64,000 nt of DNA, taken from contig NC_023758.2 in NCBI RefSeq assembly GCF_000499845.2, forward strand, positions 40,194,108 to 40,258,107, in the 5' to 3' direction. Positions 11,743-22,757 of this stretch are shown piece by piece. The DNA comes from Phaseolus vulgaris. Taxonomy: Eukaryota; Streptophyta; Magnoliopsida; Fabales; Fabaceae. The position numbers were made by a program, and so were the translations under genes. How positions within the stretch are numbered: position 1 is the first letter of the stretch; the number at the start of each line of letters is the position of its first letter. Below the pieces are notes generated by a model. That model did not search any database and was not told the DNA's origin. It saw nothing but the letters and a program-made list of their open reading frames with translations.

Positions 11743-12069
11743 TTAATCGGTGTCCCTAGCACAATGCGTGATTTGGCTGCAACCACGAGAGTAAGGGTTG
11801 GCACGACCCCTATCCTGGCAATTGTAGTAGGAGTTTCCACGGTTACCACACGGGGCTTGGTTGGCATTGAGGGCACCATAGCTGATGTATTGTTCTCGCC
11901 CCGCCAGTGTGCGACGGTTGGACTCAGAATCTAGCTGCATCTCATTGTCATCTCCAACCAGATCCATCCCAGCTCCAGGGAACCCAAATTCATGAACTTT
12001 GGAAGCTTCAGCCACCATGGCCAAGGCCATGGCCAAGAGGAGGAAAGAGAGCCATACCTTGCACTTCAT
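11743..12069 (-). CDS. RALF (rapid alkalinization factor) peptide precursor
   Basis: A single-exon precursor of 108 residues. RALF peptides are secreted hormones that bind CrRLK1L receptor kinases such as FERONIA together with LLG co-receptors at the cell surface, raising apoplastic pH and limiting growth. Visible parts: a hydrophobic signal peptide at residues 1-22 (cleavage likely after AEA), an acidic propeptide, the site-1-protease motif RRTL at 52-55, the receptor-binding YISY motif at 61-64, and four cysteines at 74, 84, 97 and 103 in the family spacing. Predicted mature peptide is 53 residues, ending CARDTD. Presence of RRTL and YISY places it in the RALF1/23/33-like class, not the shorter divergent class. 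The length is typical. No intron, as expected. Assignment to a particular orthologue is not possible here. Confidence 0.95.
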   Translation of the reverse strand: MKCKVWLSFLLLAMALAMVAEASKVHEFGFPGAGMDLVGDDNEMQLDSESNRRTLAGREQYISYGALNANQAPCGNRGNSYYNCQDRGRANPYSRGCSQITHCARDTD

Positions 12070-12979
12070 TTCAGAAGGGAGTTTTTGTGTTACTTCTTAT
12101 TCGAATGGGAAAAGAGAAAGAGAAAACGAAAGCCTCTGTGTTTGCCTTTATCCCTGCCCTTCCTCGTATAGGAGGGGAGCAAGAGGATATAGGAGAAAAG
12201 GGTTGGGTAGGTAGTTTAGTTTGTAAGGTTAAAAAAGGATAGAGTTTGTAGGGTGCAGAGTTTCGTGGCTCTCTTACCTGTGATTTAACCTAATCTTTGG
12301 TTCTGCCCGTTTCTTCCTCCTCCTTTCTCTCTTGTGACTTCAAATTTATCACTTTATGCCAAATACAGAATGGTCCTCTTCCTCAGCTTTCCATGTCCTG
12401 CTTTATTGCGAAAATCATGAAGTGCATGTGCCATGCATCATGAACGTGCTATAAATTCAAAGGAACGTGTCTATCTAACTAATAATAATCATCTACTGCC
12501 AGTTACTATAATTGGAAATGTGCTCATTATATTTGTCCAACGTTTTTCACAAATGTAACAAATCAAATAATAAAGAGTAATGTATACAACATTGACACGT
12601 AAATAATAGGTTTGTTCATTTCTGTAATAGTCACCTTTAAAAGTCATGTTCAGTAGAATATTTTATTATAGTTGAACTTTAAAACTTTTTCTTAGAAAAT
12701 ACATAGAAATTCAAGTCTATTACAAAAAAGGTTGTGACCTTCAAAGGTAGTGTCAGTATCCACCGTCAATTGGGCTCTTATTTTGGATCATGTGAACCAA
12801 GGTCCAAAGCAACAATTTTTTACTTTTAATTATAATAGAATGAAAAAAAATATATATTTTCTGAAGAAAAAAAAAATAGATTGTATTAAAACAATTGTTG
12901 TTACATCTGAAAACATTCTAAAACAATTTCTATATACTTCTGAGGCATTTTTTTTAAAATCAAAGTAATCTTTTTGGTG
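12070..12979. other. RALF 5' flank and intergenic DNA
   Basis: About 300 bases upstream of the RALF start (12070-12400) base composition is more balanced and polypyrimidine tracts occur on the minus strand, consistent with promoter and 5' leader. From 12450 on it is AT-rich without recognisable features. Confidence 0.45.
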
Positions 12980-12988
12980 GTTATAAGT

Positions 12989-15330
12989 GGCTCAATTCCC
13001 TATCTAGCACTATTTACATCTTTATTTTCCTATCTAGCACCCTTTTGTTTTTATTTCCCTATCTAGCATCCTTTTGTTTTTATTTCCCTATCTAGCACTC
13101 TTTTATTTTTTATTTTCCTATCTAGCACCACTTTAAAAATAAATAAATAAATAATAAATTATTATTTTTTAATAATTTTAATTTTGAATGCATTCAAAAA
13201 TAAATATTTTTAATGTTTAAAATAATTAGAAATATAATTAATGAATAAATAAATGAATTTTTACAAAATAAAAATTAAAAAAGTAATAAATTAAAAATGT
13301 TTAGTTTAAAATTATTTTTTTTTAAATGAAGAAAATAAAAAATTAAACTATACAACAACATAAAAGTTAAATCTATAAACATAAATTAGTATTTATTTTT
13401 ATTATTATTGATGATATAATCATGTTAATTTCAAGTAAAAAATACAGGACATAATTATTAAAAAAACCAAAGTCAATTAGTATTAATTAATAGTGAACAC
13501 GTAAATAATATTGAAGTGTCTACCCCTAAATGCAAAATTCTAAAAAAAAACCTAATGCAAATGTTACAGTTAATGCTACACTGAATGCATTAAAAAATAA
13601 ATATTTTTAATGTTTAAAATAATTAGAAATATAATTAATGAATAAATAAATGAGTTTTTACAAAATAAAAACAAAAAAGTAATAAATTAAAAATGTTTAG
13701 TTTAAAATTATTTTTTTTTAAAATGAAGAAAATAAAAAATTAAACTCTACAACAACATAAAAGTTGAATCTATAAACATACATTAGTATTTATTTTTATT
13801 ATTATTGATAATGTAATCATGTTAATTTCAAGTAAAAAATACAGGACATATTTATAAAAAAAACCAAAGTCAATTAGTATTAATTAATAGTGGACACATA
13901 AATAATATTGAAGTGTTTACCTAAATGCAAAATTCTAAAAAAAACTAATACAAATGTTACACTTAATGCTTAAAAATGAGAAGAAAAAAATGCAAAAATA
14001 AATAAGTCTAGAAAATAAAAATAACAACAATAAAATAAAAACAAAAACCATAAATAAATAAATAAAGATGGCAGAAAAAATAATAATAACTAAAAACATA
14101 AAAGGTATAAAATAAAGGAAAAACAAAATAAGATAAAGATAAAAGATATAAAAAAAATCAAATAAATCAAAACAAGATAAATATAAGAGATATAAGACGA
14201 TACTAAATAAGTATATGTTGATCATAAAAAGGAAAATAAATTAGAGATGATCATTCATTTAATATGTTTTTAGTTATTATTATTTTTTCTGCCTTTCTTT
14301 ATTTATTTCTATTTATGTTTTTATTCATTAATTATATTTATAACTATTTTAAATACTAAAAATATATTTTTTTAATGCATTCAAAATTAAAATTATAAAA
14401 AAAAATTACTGAATTGTGCAATTCTCGTCATTAATTATGTTTCATTTTGCATAAACTATTTAATGTACCACTGAAGAAAATATCAAATGAATGATCATCT
14501 TTTATTTATTTTCCTTTTTATGATCATATACTTATTTAATATCGCCTTATATCTCTTATCTTTATCTTGTTTGAATTTTTTTATATCTTTTATCTTTATC
14601 TTATTTTGTTTTGCCTTTATTTTATATCTTTTATGTTTTTAGTTGTTATTTTTTTTCTGTCATTCTTTATTTATATCTATTTTTTGTTTTTATTTTATTG
14701 TTGATGTTTTTATTTTCTATACTTATTTTTTTGTCTCATTTTTAAGCATTAAGTGTAACATTTGTATTAGTTTTTTTTAGAATTTTGCATTTAGGTAAAC
14801 ACTTCAATATTATTTATGTGTCCACTATTAATTAATACTAATTGACTTTGTTTTTTTTTATAAATATGTCCGGTATTTTTTACTTGAAATTAACATGATT
14901 ACATCATCAATAATAATAAAAATAAATACTAATTTATGTTTATAGATTCAACTTTTATGTTGTTGTAGAGTTTAATTTTTTATTTTCTTCATTTTAAAAA
15001 AAATAATTTTAAACTAAACATTTTTAATTTATTACTTTTTTATTTTTATTTCGTAAAAACTCATTTATTTATTCATTAATTATATTTCTAATTATTTTAA
15101 ACATTAAAAATATTTATTTTTTAATGCATTCAAAATTAAAATTATTAAAAAAATAATAATTTATTATTTATTTATTTATTTTTAAAATGGTGCTAGATAG
15201 AGAAATAAAAAATCAAAGAGTGTTAGATAGGGAAATAAAAACAAAAGGGTGCTAGATAGGGAAATAAAAACAAAAGGGTGCTAGATAGGGAAATAAAGAT
15301 GTAAATGGTGTTAGATAGGGAATTGAATCG
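12989..15330. mobile_element. 2.3-kb foldback element, Mutator-like
   Basis: Both ends carry inverted arrays of a roughly 30-base unit containing CCTATCTAGCAC (left about 12998-13131, right about 15188-15320). The inversion continues inward: left-arm sequence 13587-14250 is mirrored by about 14488-15130. Flanks are GTTATAAGT (12980-12988) and GTTCTAAGT (15331-15339), a 9-bp direct repeat with one mismatch, the size made by Mutator-type transposases. No transposase frame exists. The exact terminal base is uncertain by one or two. The superfamily call rests on long TIRs plus the 9-bp duplication. Confidence 0.72.
13194..13972. repeat. Tandem duplication of about 390 bp within the left arm
   Basis: Segments 13194-13578 and 13587-13972 are near-identical direct copies, both running from 'aataaatatttttaatg' to 'gttacacttaatgct'-type ends. 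The right arm contains this sequence only once (about 14753-15130, inverted), so the duplication happened in one arm after or during formation of the foldback. Confidence 0.8.
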
Positions 15331-15342
15331 GTTCTAAGTATG

Positions 15343-15702
15343 CACTACAAAAAAATTATGAAATAAAAACCAATTTTTAAAGATTAAAAATAATTAGTTG
15401 ACTAAATTGGAGATCATTTTAGAAACTAAAAAAATTTTAGTTACTAAATTAGTTTTTATTATTGTTAAATGGTTTCTAAATTGATGTCTAATTAACAACC
15501 AAAGTTTTTGCTGCCAAATTTAGAATATAAATAATTGGTAGTAAAAATCTTGATTGTTAATTAGACACCAATTTAGAAACCATAACTAATTTAAAAAACC
15601 AAAAAAAATTTAGTATATAAAGATCTATAATTTAATTACTATAGCAACTAATTATTTTTTGACTCTAAAAATTGGTTTATATTTCATGATTTTCTTGTGG
15701 TA
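15343..15702. mobile_element. Palindromic CACTA-type MITE, copy 3
   Basis: Starts CACTACAAAAAAATTATG and ends TTTTCTTGTGGTA, a slightly decayed terminus. Flanking triplets ATG and ATA differ at one base, so the duplication is not perfect. The interior follows the family consensus. It sits three bases outside the right duplication of the neighbouring 2.3-kb foldback element. Confidence 0.8.
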
Positions 15703-16083
15703 ATATATTTGTAAGAAATTGATTTTTTTTTCTGAAATTTTAGTAGCACGTCGAGGAAAAACGGTTTGGAAGTTTGTTAGGATTAAAGGTGATTCTGAAT
15801 TCGGTCTAAAGGTTTTCCTGATGAGAAAATAGTAGCATAGAGGCTATGGCAATAGATGGAGGAAATGTTTTGTTTATGTGATTTTTCTTGGTCTTTCATT
15901 GTTCTCACATTTTAATAGCGGATATGTTGATAGGTTAGTTAATTTTGATTTTGAGACTATAAACAATTATATTTGGTGGGATGAAATTCCTAATTTCATA
16001 GCATATAACTTTTTAAGTAATAAAGAGTGACCTTCCAATTTGCTTACTTTTTTTGTTTTATTACTATTACTATCAGTCTTATC
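15703..16083. other. Intergenic DNA, possible old coding remnant
   Basis: Around 15745-15830 the plus strand can be read as a short frame containing ARRGKTVWKFVRIKGD before stops occur. I do not recognise a family. No start, splice sites or continuation are visible, so no gene is called. Confidence 0.3.
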
Positions 16084-16237
16084 AATTTTTAGAAATTAAA
16101 ATAATTAGTTACAAAATTATTTTAAAAATTAAAAAAAAATTGGTTTTTAAATTAATTTCTATTATTATTAAATAGTTTATAAATTGGTATCTAATTAACA
16201 ACCAAATTTGTTTCTATTTCATGATTTTCTTGTAGTG
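16084..16237. mobile_element. Truncated CACTA-type MITE, copy 4
   Basis: The right terminus ATGATTTTCTTGTAGTG is intact at 16221-16237, and about 130 bases of interior family sequence precede it, but the left TIR and most of the right arm are missing. An internal deletion derivative. Confidence 0.7.
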
Positions 16238-17419
16238 TTTATCTTCTCTTTTATTTTTTATGTCTTTCTACATATCAAATTTCATTTAAATAAATTTATG
16301 CCAGTAGTAATACTATATGTGATATTCAACAATAAATCAACAACTAAGGTAACTAAATGTCTAATGTTATTCAGGAGACAAAATAGTTGAAGTGTTAGTA
16401 GAGAGTTAAAAAAATTAGCTAGCACCTAATTATAAATTGTTAATTATTAAATTACATATACTAACTAATGTGTGTCAATTATCATAATAACTCAATACTT
16501 TTAATAATTAATCATCTTAGTAGTTTTAAAAAGGAATTCACAATAATATTTTCATTTTGAAATCAAATGATATTTTTCCATTTAGCATTTGTTAATAAGA
16601 CCCGTTGAGAAGGTAATGAATAATTTTAAATTTTCATGTTATACATGCAATTAAAAATAACTATGTAAATCAAATTTAAGAGTGCCTTTTGGATGCAAAA
16701 GTTTAAGAAAAGGAGAAAGTGAGATATTGCGACTATTACAAGTAAAGATTCAAGTATATAAAATCCTTAGAATGTCTAGTTTTACCTGTTCAAAATTGCT
16801 TAGGTATTTCTCAATTCTTTACCTTTTAGCACGATGATCATGCAATGTTATTATTATTTTTTCTGGTCATTCTTTATTGTTTGGGAAGTTCTCTCTATAT
16901 ATATAAAGTGAATTTCATTTTCATTGAAAATGTCAAAAACTTTGGTTGAAATTGTTATCTTTGTTGATGCTTGTGAACTTGGATAACCTGGAGAGATTAT
17001 TAGTGTATCATTTTCTCATTGCAAATAAATAAATGGTATATTTGGTTGTTCACATCTAAAAGTTGCAATGCCAATTTGGAATTGTAAACAATATTCAAAA
17101 TCTCATATGGGTGTCTGTAATAATCCCACACATCAATCATGACTTTGCATATATAATTGCATCTACACTCACTCCCAACAACTTTCTTCCAATATTCTTT
17201 CCCTCCACTCAAATGCTCAACCCACCTTCAGGGTTATGTACCTATATACACTGTTTCTCAATCATTTTCAATTGGAAATTGTTAAAGGAGTATTCCTCAT
17301 ATTGTTTTTTTTATAGCAATAAAAAAATCAATAAATGGAATCACTTAAGGTGTAGTCCAACCCTTATACATAAATAACACTACCATTTTTCTATCTAGAA
17401 CTGTCTACCAGAATGCAAC
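16238..17419. other. AT-rich intergenic DNA
   Basis: No gene or repeat recognised on either strand. Open frames are short and unsupported. Confidence 0.5.
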
Positions 17420-17720
17420 AAACATTAACGGATCATCTTCATACCGTACAAAGGATTCAGAACCCAATTTGAGTAAGGAAAGAGATCACAACTAGACTTT
17501 GTGTAACTCCAAGACCAAACTTTTACTTGCGTCAAAACAAACACTTCTACCGCATTTGTCACTCCCCTATTGAAAATGACAGAATTCCTATGCTTCCAAA
17601 TTTCGCTCACTACACCGACCCAAATTGTACCTCAAACAACGTCCTCCGAAGTAGAAGCCTGATATCTCATGAATTGAAAAAAGTTTGTCTTAGAATCCTG
17701 GAGAAATACAAACGGCACTC
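17420..17720 (-). pseudogene. LINE retrotransposon 3' end remnant
   Basis: The minus strand encodes SEIWKHRNSVIFNRG followed by VFVLTQVKVWSWSY and a final SNWVLNPLYG phrase. The 'IW..RN...F' block, an 'E...LxQ.K.WSW' helix and a terminal 'W..NPL' match the zf-RVT tail of plant LINE reverse transcriptases. Only this tail is present, and the frame upstream (17620 and beyond) is disrupted by stops. It is a 5'-truncated copy, the usual fate of LINEs. Confidence 0.65.
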
Positions 17721-17940
17721 CAAACCATGTAAAGCAAAGACTCCAGACTCGTTAAGCAAAGTCACAGACGATAACCAAATGACTGGAAAGACTATGCATT
17801 TGACAGAGATGCAACTACTAATTACCACAAAATTGTTTCTAAACCTTCTTGGAGGTTTCCACATGATTAATATTCATGCAGAGAAAAAACGACAGCAGAT
17901 TGAAGATATAAGCTCTACAACACCAAAGTTCAAGCGATAA

Positions 17941-18388
17941 TGAAGAACTCTACCAAATACCAAGGTGAGCCAAGGTAATGGATTAAAAGTGTTTTAAATG
18001 ACAAATTCAAACACAAGACCGTGAAACGATTGATCTACAACTTTTAGGAATCTCGCATACATGCAAGAATATCTGCAAAATGTTTTGCATGCAGAATAGA
18101 ATAAAAAACCAGAGTAATTTCGTCTCTCACTTTAGTTACCTATCTTTCTGTTTTGCTTTTATTTCTTCAAACTAATACAAAGAATCTTATATTTTTCTCT
18201 CTCATTTTCTCATAAATTCATGGATCCAAACATGTATCATAGCCACTTTTCCATATGGGTAAATAATGTTAATCCAAATGCAAACATGGTGTTGTATTTT
18301 ATTTTATATAATTAAATAATTAAAGTTTTTACATTACAAATTGTATATATTAAATTGATTTTATAAAATATTTTATTTTATATTACAT
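17941..18388. other. Intergenic DNA
   Basis: No gene, RNA or named repeat recognised. Confidence 0.5.
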
Positions 18389-18648
18389 CACTACAAGAAA
18401 ATCATGAAATAGAAACCAATCTTAGAGACAAAAAATAATTAGTTGTTATACTGACTAAATTAGATATATTTTAGAAACTTAAAAAAAATATTCTAAATTA
18501 GTTTGTATTATTGTTAAATGGTTTATAAATTTGTATTTAATTAGCTATCAAATTTAGAATCTAAATAATTGTATCTAATTTAGTCAGTATAACAACTAAT
18601 TATTTTTATTTCTAAAATTAATTTTTATTTCATGATTTTCTTGTAGTG
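18389..18648. mobile_element. CACTA-type MITE, copy 5 (short form)
   Basis: Starts CACTACAAGAAAATC and ends TTTTCTTGTAGTG with CAT on both sides as target-site duplication. At 260 bp it lacks about 120 bases of the palindrome centre found in copies 1 and 2. Confidence 0.9.
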
Positions 18649-18692
18649 CATAAAAAAATAAAATTCAAATCTTAAATGAAATTTTGAATCAT

Positions 18693-18929
18693 CACTATAA
18701 GAAAATCATTAAATAGAAACCAGATTTAGAAAAAAAAAAAATTAATTATTATATTAACTTAGATAATTTTAAAAACTAAATAAAATATTGATTTCTAAAT
18801 TAATTTCTATTATTGATAAATAATTTTTAAATTGGTATCTAATTAGTTACCAAGATTTTTCTACCAAATTTAATTTACTAATTATTTTTAGTTTCTAAAA
18901 TTGATTTCTATTTAATAATTTTTTATAAT
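18693..18929. mobile_element. CACTA-type MITE, copy 6 (degenerate)
   Basis: Opens CACTATAAGAAAATC and closes near TTTTTTATAATT. The interior is family-like but shortened. It lies 44 bases from copy 5. The right end is approximate. Confidence 0.7.
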
Positions 18930-21240
18930 TAAAAATTTATTTTTCTATTAATAATTAAATAAAATATTGATGAGAACATAAATGCATAAAATTTATTAAA
19001 ATAAAAATTGGAAAAAACTTTAAAAATGATATAATTCAATAAAACTTAAAAAATTAAATTAAAACCTTATAAAGTGAATTGTGTAATAAGATTCTCTTAA
19101 TCTTTTAGAAGAACCCCATTGAATCAAAATAGTTATATTTACAAGGTTAGGCACAGTGTAACATGGAAAATTAGGGGATACATGGGAAACTGGCAACAGA
19201 TTTAGTAACAATAATGAGGTTTGAATTTTGGCACGAAATCAACGTCAATCACTAACCTAACAACAACTACGTAAACATGTGTCCACCTTTCCCTTCTCAC
19301 ACAATCCATACTCACCAATCTTATCACATCAAATTAAATAAAAAACATTTAATTATATTTTAATAAAATTTTATAAAAAAATTCATACATAACACAAATT
19401 TAATTAAATTTTAAAATTTTCATAAATTTTGAACATTTTTTGACTTTTTTTTATTCCATTTACTATTTAAAAGTTTTATATTTTTAATTCATTTTTATTC
19501 TTTAATTTTATCGTTAATGAAAGTGAAGTAAGTATTATCTCTAATCGTTATTACTTATAAAATTACGTTACATGTCAAGAAGTCTTCCACAGACATCGCA
19601 TAATATTTCAACTTGAAGAACACGTCTTAACAACCCAAATTCAAATATATAATTTGTTAACAACCTATTTATAATAAAAAATATTAATATCTCAATCAAA
19701 AAAATAATTATCAAACACAATATAACAAAAAATGTCAAATAATTATATAACTTATAAAAGTTCTCAATATATCACGAATTTTACCGAAATTTATGGTAAG
19801 CAGTTCTATACATACAAGTACAAGTCATGTATGTTTTCTCGTCTAGTACCACTCTACAAGAAATAATAAATAATAAATAATAATAATAATAATAATAATA
19901 AATTGATTTGAAATAAAAGAAAAATAATAGGGATTCAAATAAGATGACTTCATTCTATGTGACTCAGCACTGGTCAGAAAAAGACATCTTCAAACATAAG
20001 CAAACATGGAAATTTAAAACATTGGCCAACCCTCCAACTCTTTAACTACCCATCACTCTCTTCTCCAATTCATGCATGCTTCTGTGGGCAATTTGGTCAA
20101 ACATAAACAAAATAATTAATAGAGATAGAAGATAATGGAAGAGAGAAGAAACAAACATAATTAGAAATTTTTTGTTTGATTGAAAAAAATAGAAGAGAAG
20201 TTATGTGAAGTTTAATTTTCTAATAAATTGTTTAATTTATTTTTAATAATCGTATTCATTAATATATTTATTATTTTATAAAAAAAATACAAATTTAAGG
20301 AGTCATTTGATCATGAAAATCAATAACATTACTTCCTTTTTAAAGTGATATAATTAATATGTTGTCATAACATCCTTTTTCACTCTTTTCTCTCTTGTTT
20401 TACTTGAAAAATGTAATAATGTAAGATTTTTTTCATAATTTTCTATTCTTCTTCCATCTTCTAGATCAATGATTTCCACTTCTTTCTTTGTCACTTTCAA
20501 ACCCATCATAATGTTTCGTTTGGTTGGAAGAAGAAAAAAAACAAAGAATAAAGAAAGAATGAAAATTAAGTGAAAAAATAAAATAAAACTATTTATTATT
20601 ATTATTTATTATTATATCTGCATAATTAACATTTATTATTTTATTAATAATATTTATTATTATTTATTACTATAAAATTAATAAGAGTAAAATTATTATT
20701 ATTAGTAAACACAATAAAGAAGACACTAAACTAAGTCATTGCCAAAATAAAGGAAAATGTAATGTGTAAACACAAGTAGAAAAAAATGGGTAGACTTGAT
20801 GAGTCAGGCTAGTATTAATTACGTTAAAGGTGTTAAAACAGGTGGAGTCAAATAAAATATATGTACATAATTTATATAACAAAGCTTTTAATCTAAAAAA
20901 TTAATTTTTAAAAAATTGTTTATATTTAATCTTTTTTCTTAAACTGGACAGGTGTCGACCCGACATGAAATCTTAAAGCTATTATTTAAAATTTAGATGG
21001 TACTGGATTCATAGAATTTTATGAGAGTATAGAATTTGACGCGGTGCAGCGTGAAGCAGAGGATAATTGGAAGGTAGAGTAATAACGTTGGATTGATTTA
21101 GAAGTGATCTTGCATATTTAGTGAGTGATGATGATGAGGCATAAATATCTAAAACAATATTAAAAGACAAAAAATGATTAAGATAGTTTGATGATGAAGC
21201 AGGTTGTTCCTTTTTTCCATTTGACAAACTGAAACAGCAC
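18930..21240. other. AT-rich intergenic DNA
   Basis: No coding sequence recognised. An (AAT)n microsatellite lies at about 19865-19901. From about 20950 the composition starts to resemble promoter DNA ahead of the SMG7-like gene. Confidence 0.5.
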
Positions 21241-22757
21241 CACACTTGCCTCCATTTTCCTTTCTACTTCCTTTCCTCCAAAGGTCAATTTTATTCGTTG
21301 GTTAGGTTTCCATGATTGGGACTCCTTTCCGCTTCCAACATTAGCTCCCCCTCCCTCACTGCACTACCATTCCACCACTTTATGTTTAATCAGCTTTTTC
21401 TTCTTAATAAGGTAATTCTTTATCTAAGATTCTTTTTCTCTTCCACTTTCTTAATCTCCTTCTTTTTTCTCTTTCACTTTCACTCAACAAAATTTCTTCA
21501 ATCTTGATCTACCAATTAACAATTTCACCCTCTGCTATCTGGGTCTCGGTGTTGTAATCAAACTTCTAACCCCCTCAATTCTTTCTTTCCCTTTTGTTCT
21601 CCAAATTGTGTTTTACCGTATGTTGCACAGACAAAACTGGTTTTTTACTCTGTCTCCGACTGATACCTTAATTTTTAGAAGGGTCATATTCAGCTAGTTT
21701 CCATTCTGTTTGCTTGTCCGTAAAGATGATTAGGGTACTCATCTGAGGACTCAAATATGATCATTATTCCCCTTCATGTTGGAATCAGGGAGATCTTGGC
21801 TTATACTTAGTTGGATTGATTATTAATTGTGTTTTGGTTGATTTTTGGTAATCATGCCCTTGGTACCGTGTGCTTTATTGTTTTACTCTTTCCCTTCAAA
21901 TTTTAGTCTTTTTGCTAATTTTGTCTCCGATTGGAACTCTCAGACTACTAGCATCAGATTTTAAGTTTAGAATGAGAGGAATTTGGTAGAAAGAAGGTCG
22001 TAATTGGAAAGTCTTTGTGTCATTCTTTTTATTCCTTGTTAGCGAGTATAACTTTACCATTACAAGGTGATGATGCTATTAAGTGGTATTGAGTTTATGC
22101 CCTTTCTTCCTGCACACTTCATTTGAAGAATTAAAACTGCACTAATTTCAAATTTCAATGCAAATCACCAAAGAGTGCTGCTGTCTAATTGCTTTTACTT
22201 AAAGTGAAATATCTTAATTATTATAATTAGGGCATAAACACTTTTATGAAAAAAATAAGAAAAGAAGTACACAAAAAATTAACTTGTACATAAGTTACTT
22301 AATAGGAATTCTCTCATATTAATTTTTTTAATTCATGCCCTAACTAATTTTATCCTAGGAAGAAACTTATTTCGTTTTATCTTTTTATTTTCATTTCTTT
22401 TTAAGTGTTTATGGAGAAGTTTATTCAAACAATATTTTGATAGTGTTACTTTCTGTTTGCTGGTGGCATATTATAAACTTTTACAGACGGGGTAACCAAT
22501 TCAGACTCATTTTTGTTTTTCCCAACTCAATGTACTTTTAGTTTACAATGGAGTTAAAACTTCATACTTGTGATGCTGAAGTCCTTATATCTAGAACTTT
22601 TGTACTTTGTTGAAATTGAGCAGAAGTTTATATTCCTATCTTTTGATGTGTGCATTTCTATTTATTTTTCTGTCCTTGCACTTGGAAAGATACCAGAATA
22701 CTAATGGGCTAGGTACTTCATTTTGTGACAAGCTGAAGGAGACCTTTAATTTCGACC
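21240..22757 (+). other. Probable 5' leader and leader intron of the SMG7-like gene
   Basis: From about 21240 the plus strand becomes pyrimidine-rich (CTTTCTACTTCCTTTCC), as plant 5' leaders often are. A donor-like AAG/GTAATT occurs at about 21410, and the long T-rich stretch afterwards resembles intron. The acceptor before the start codon at 22758 could not be fixed, and no TATA box stands out. Transcript data would settle this. Confidence 0.4.

Noticed and set aside
11725..12242. Plus-strand frames over the RALF gene
   Set aside because: Shadows of the RALF coding strand, which has signal peptide, RRTL, YISY and four cysteines.
13935..14225. 96-codon minus-strand frame rich in Phe/Tyr/Ile
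   Set aside because: Low-complexity translation of an A-rich arm of the 2.3-kb foldback element.
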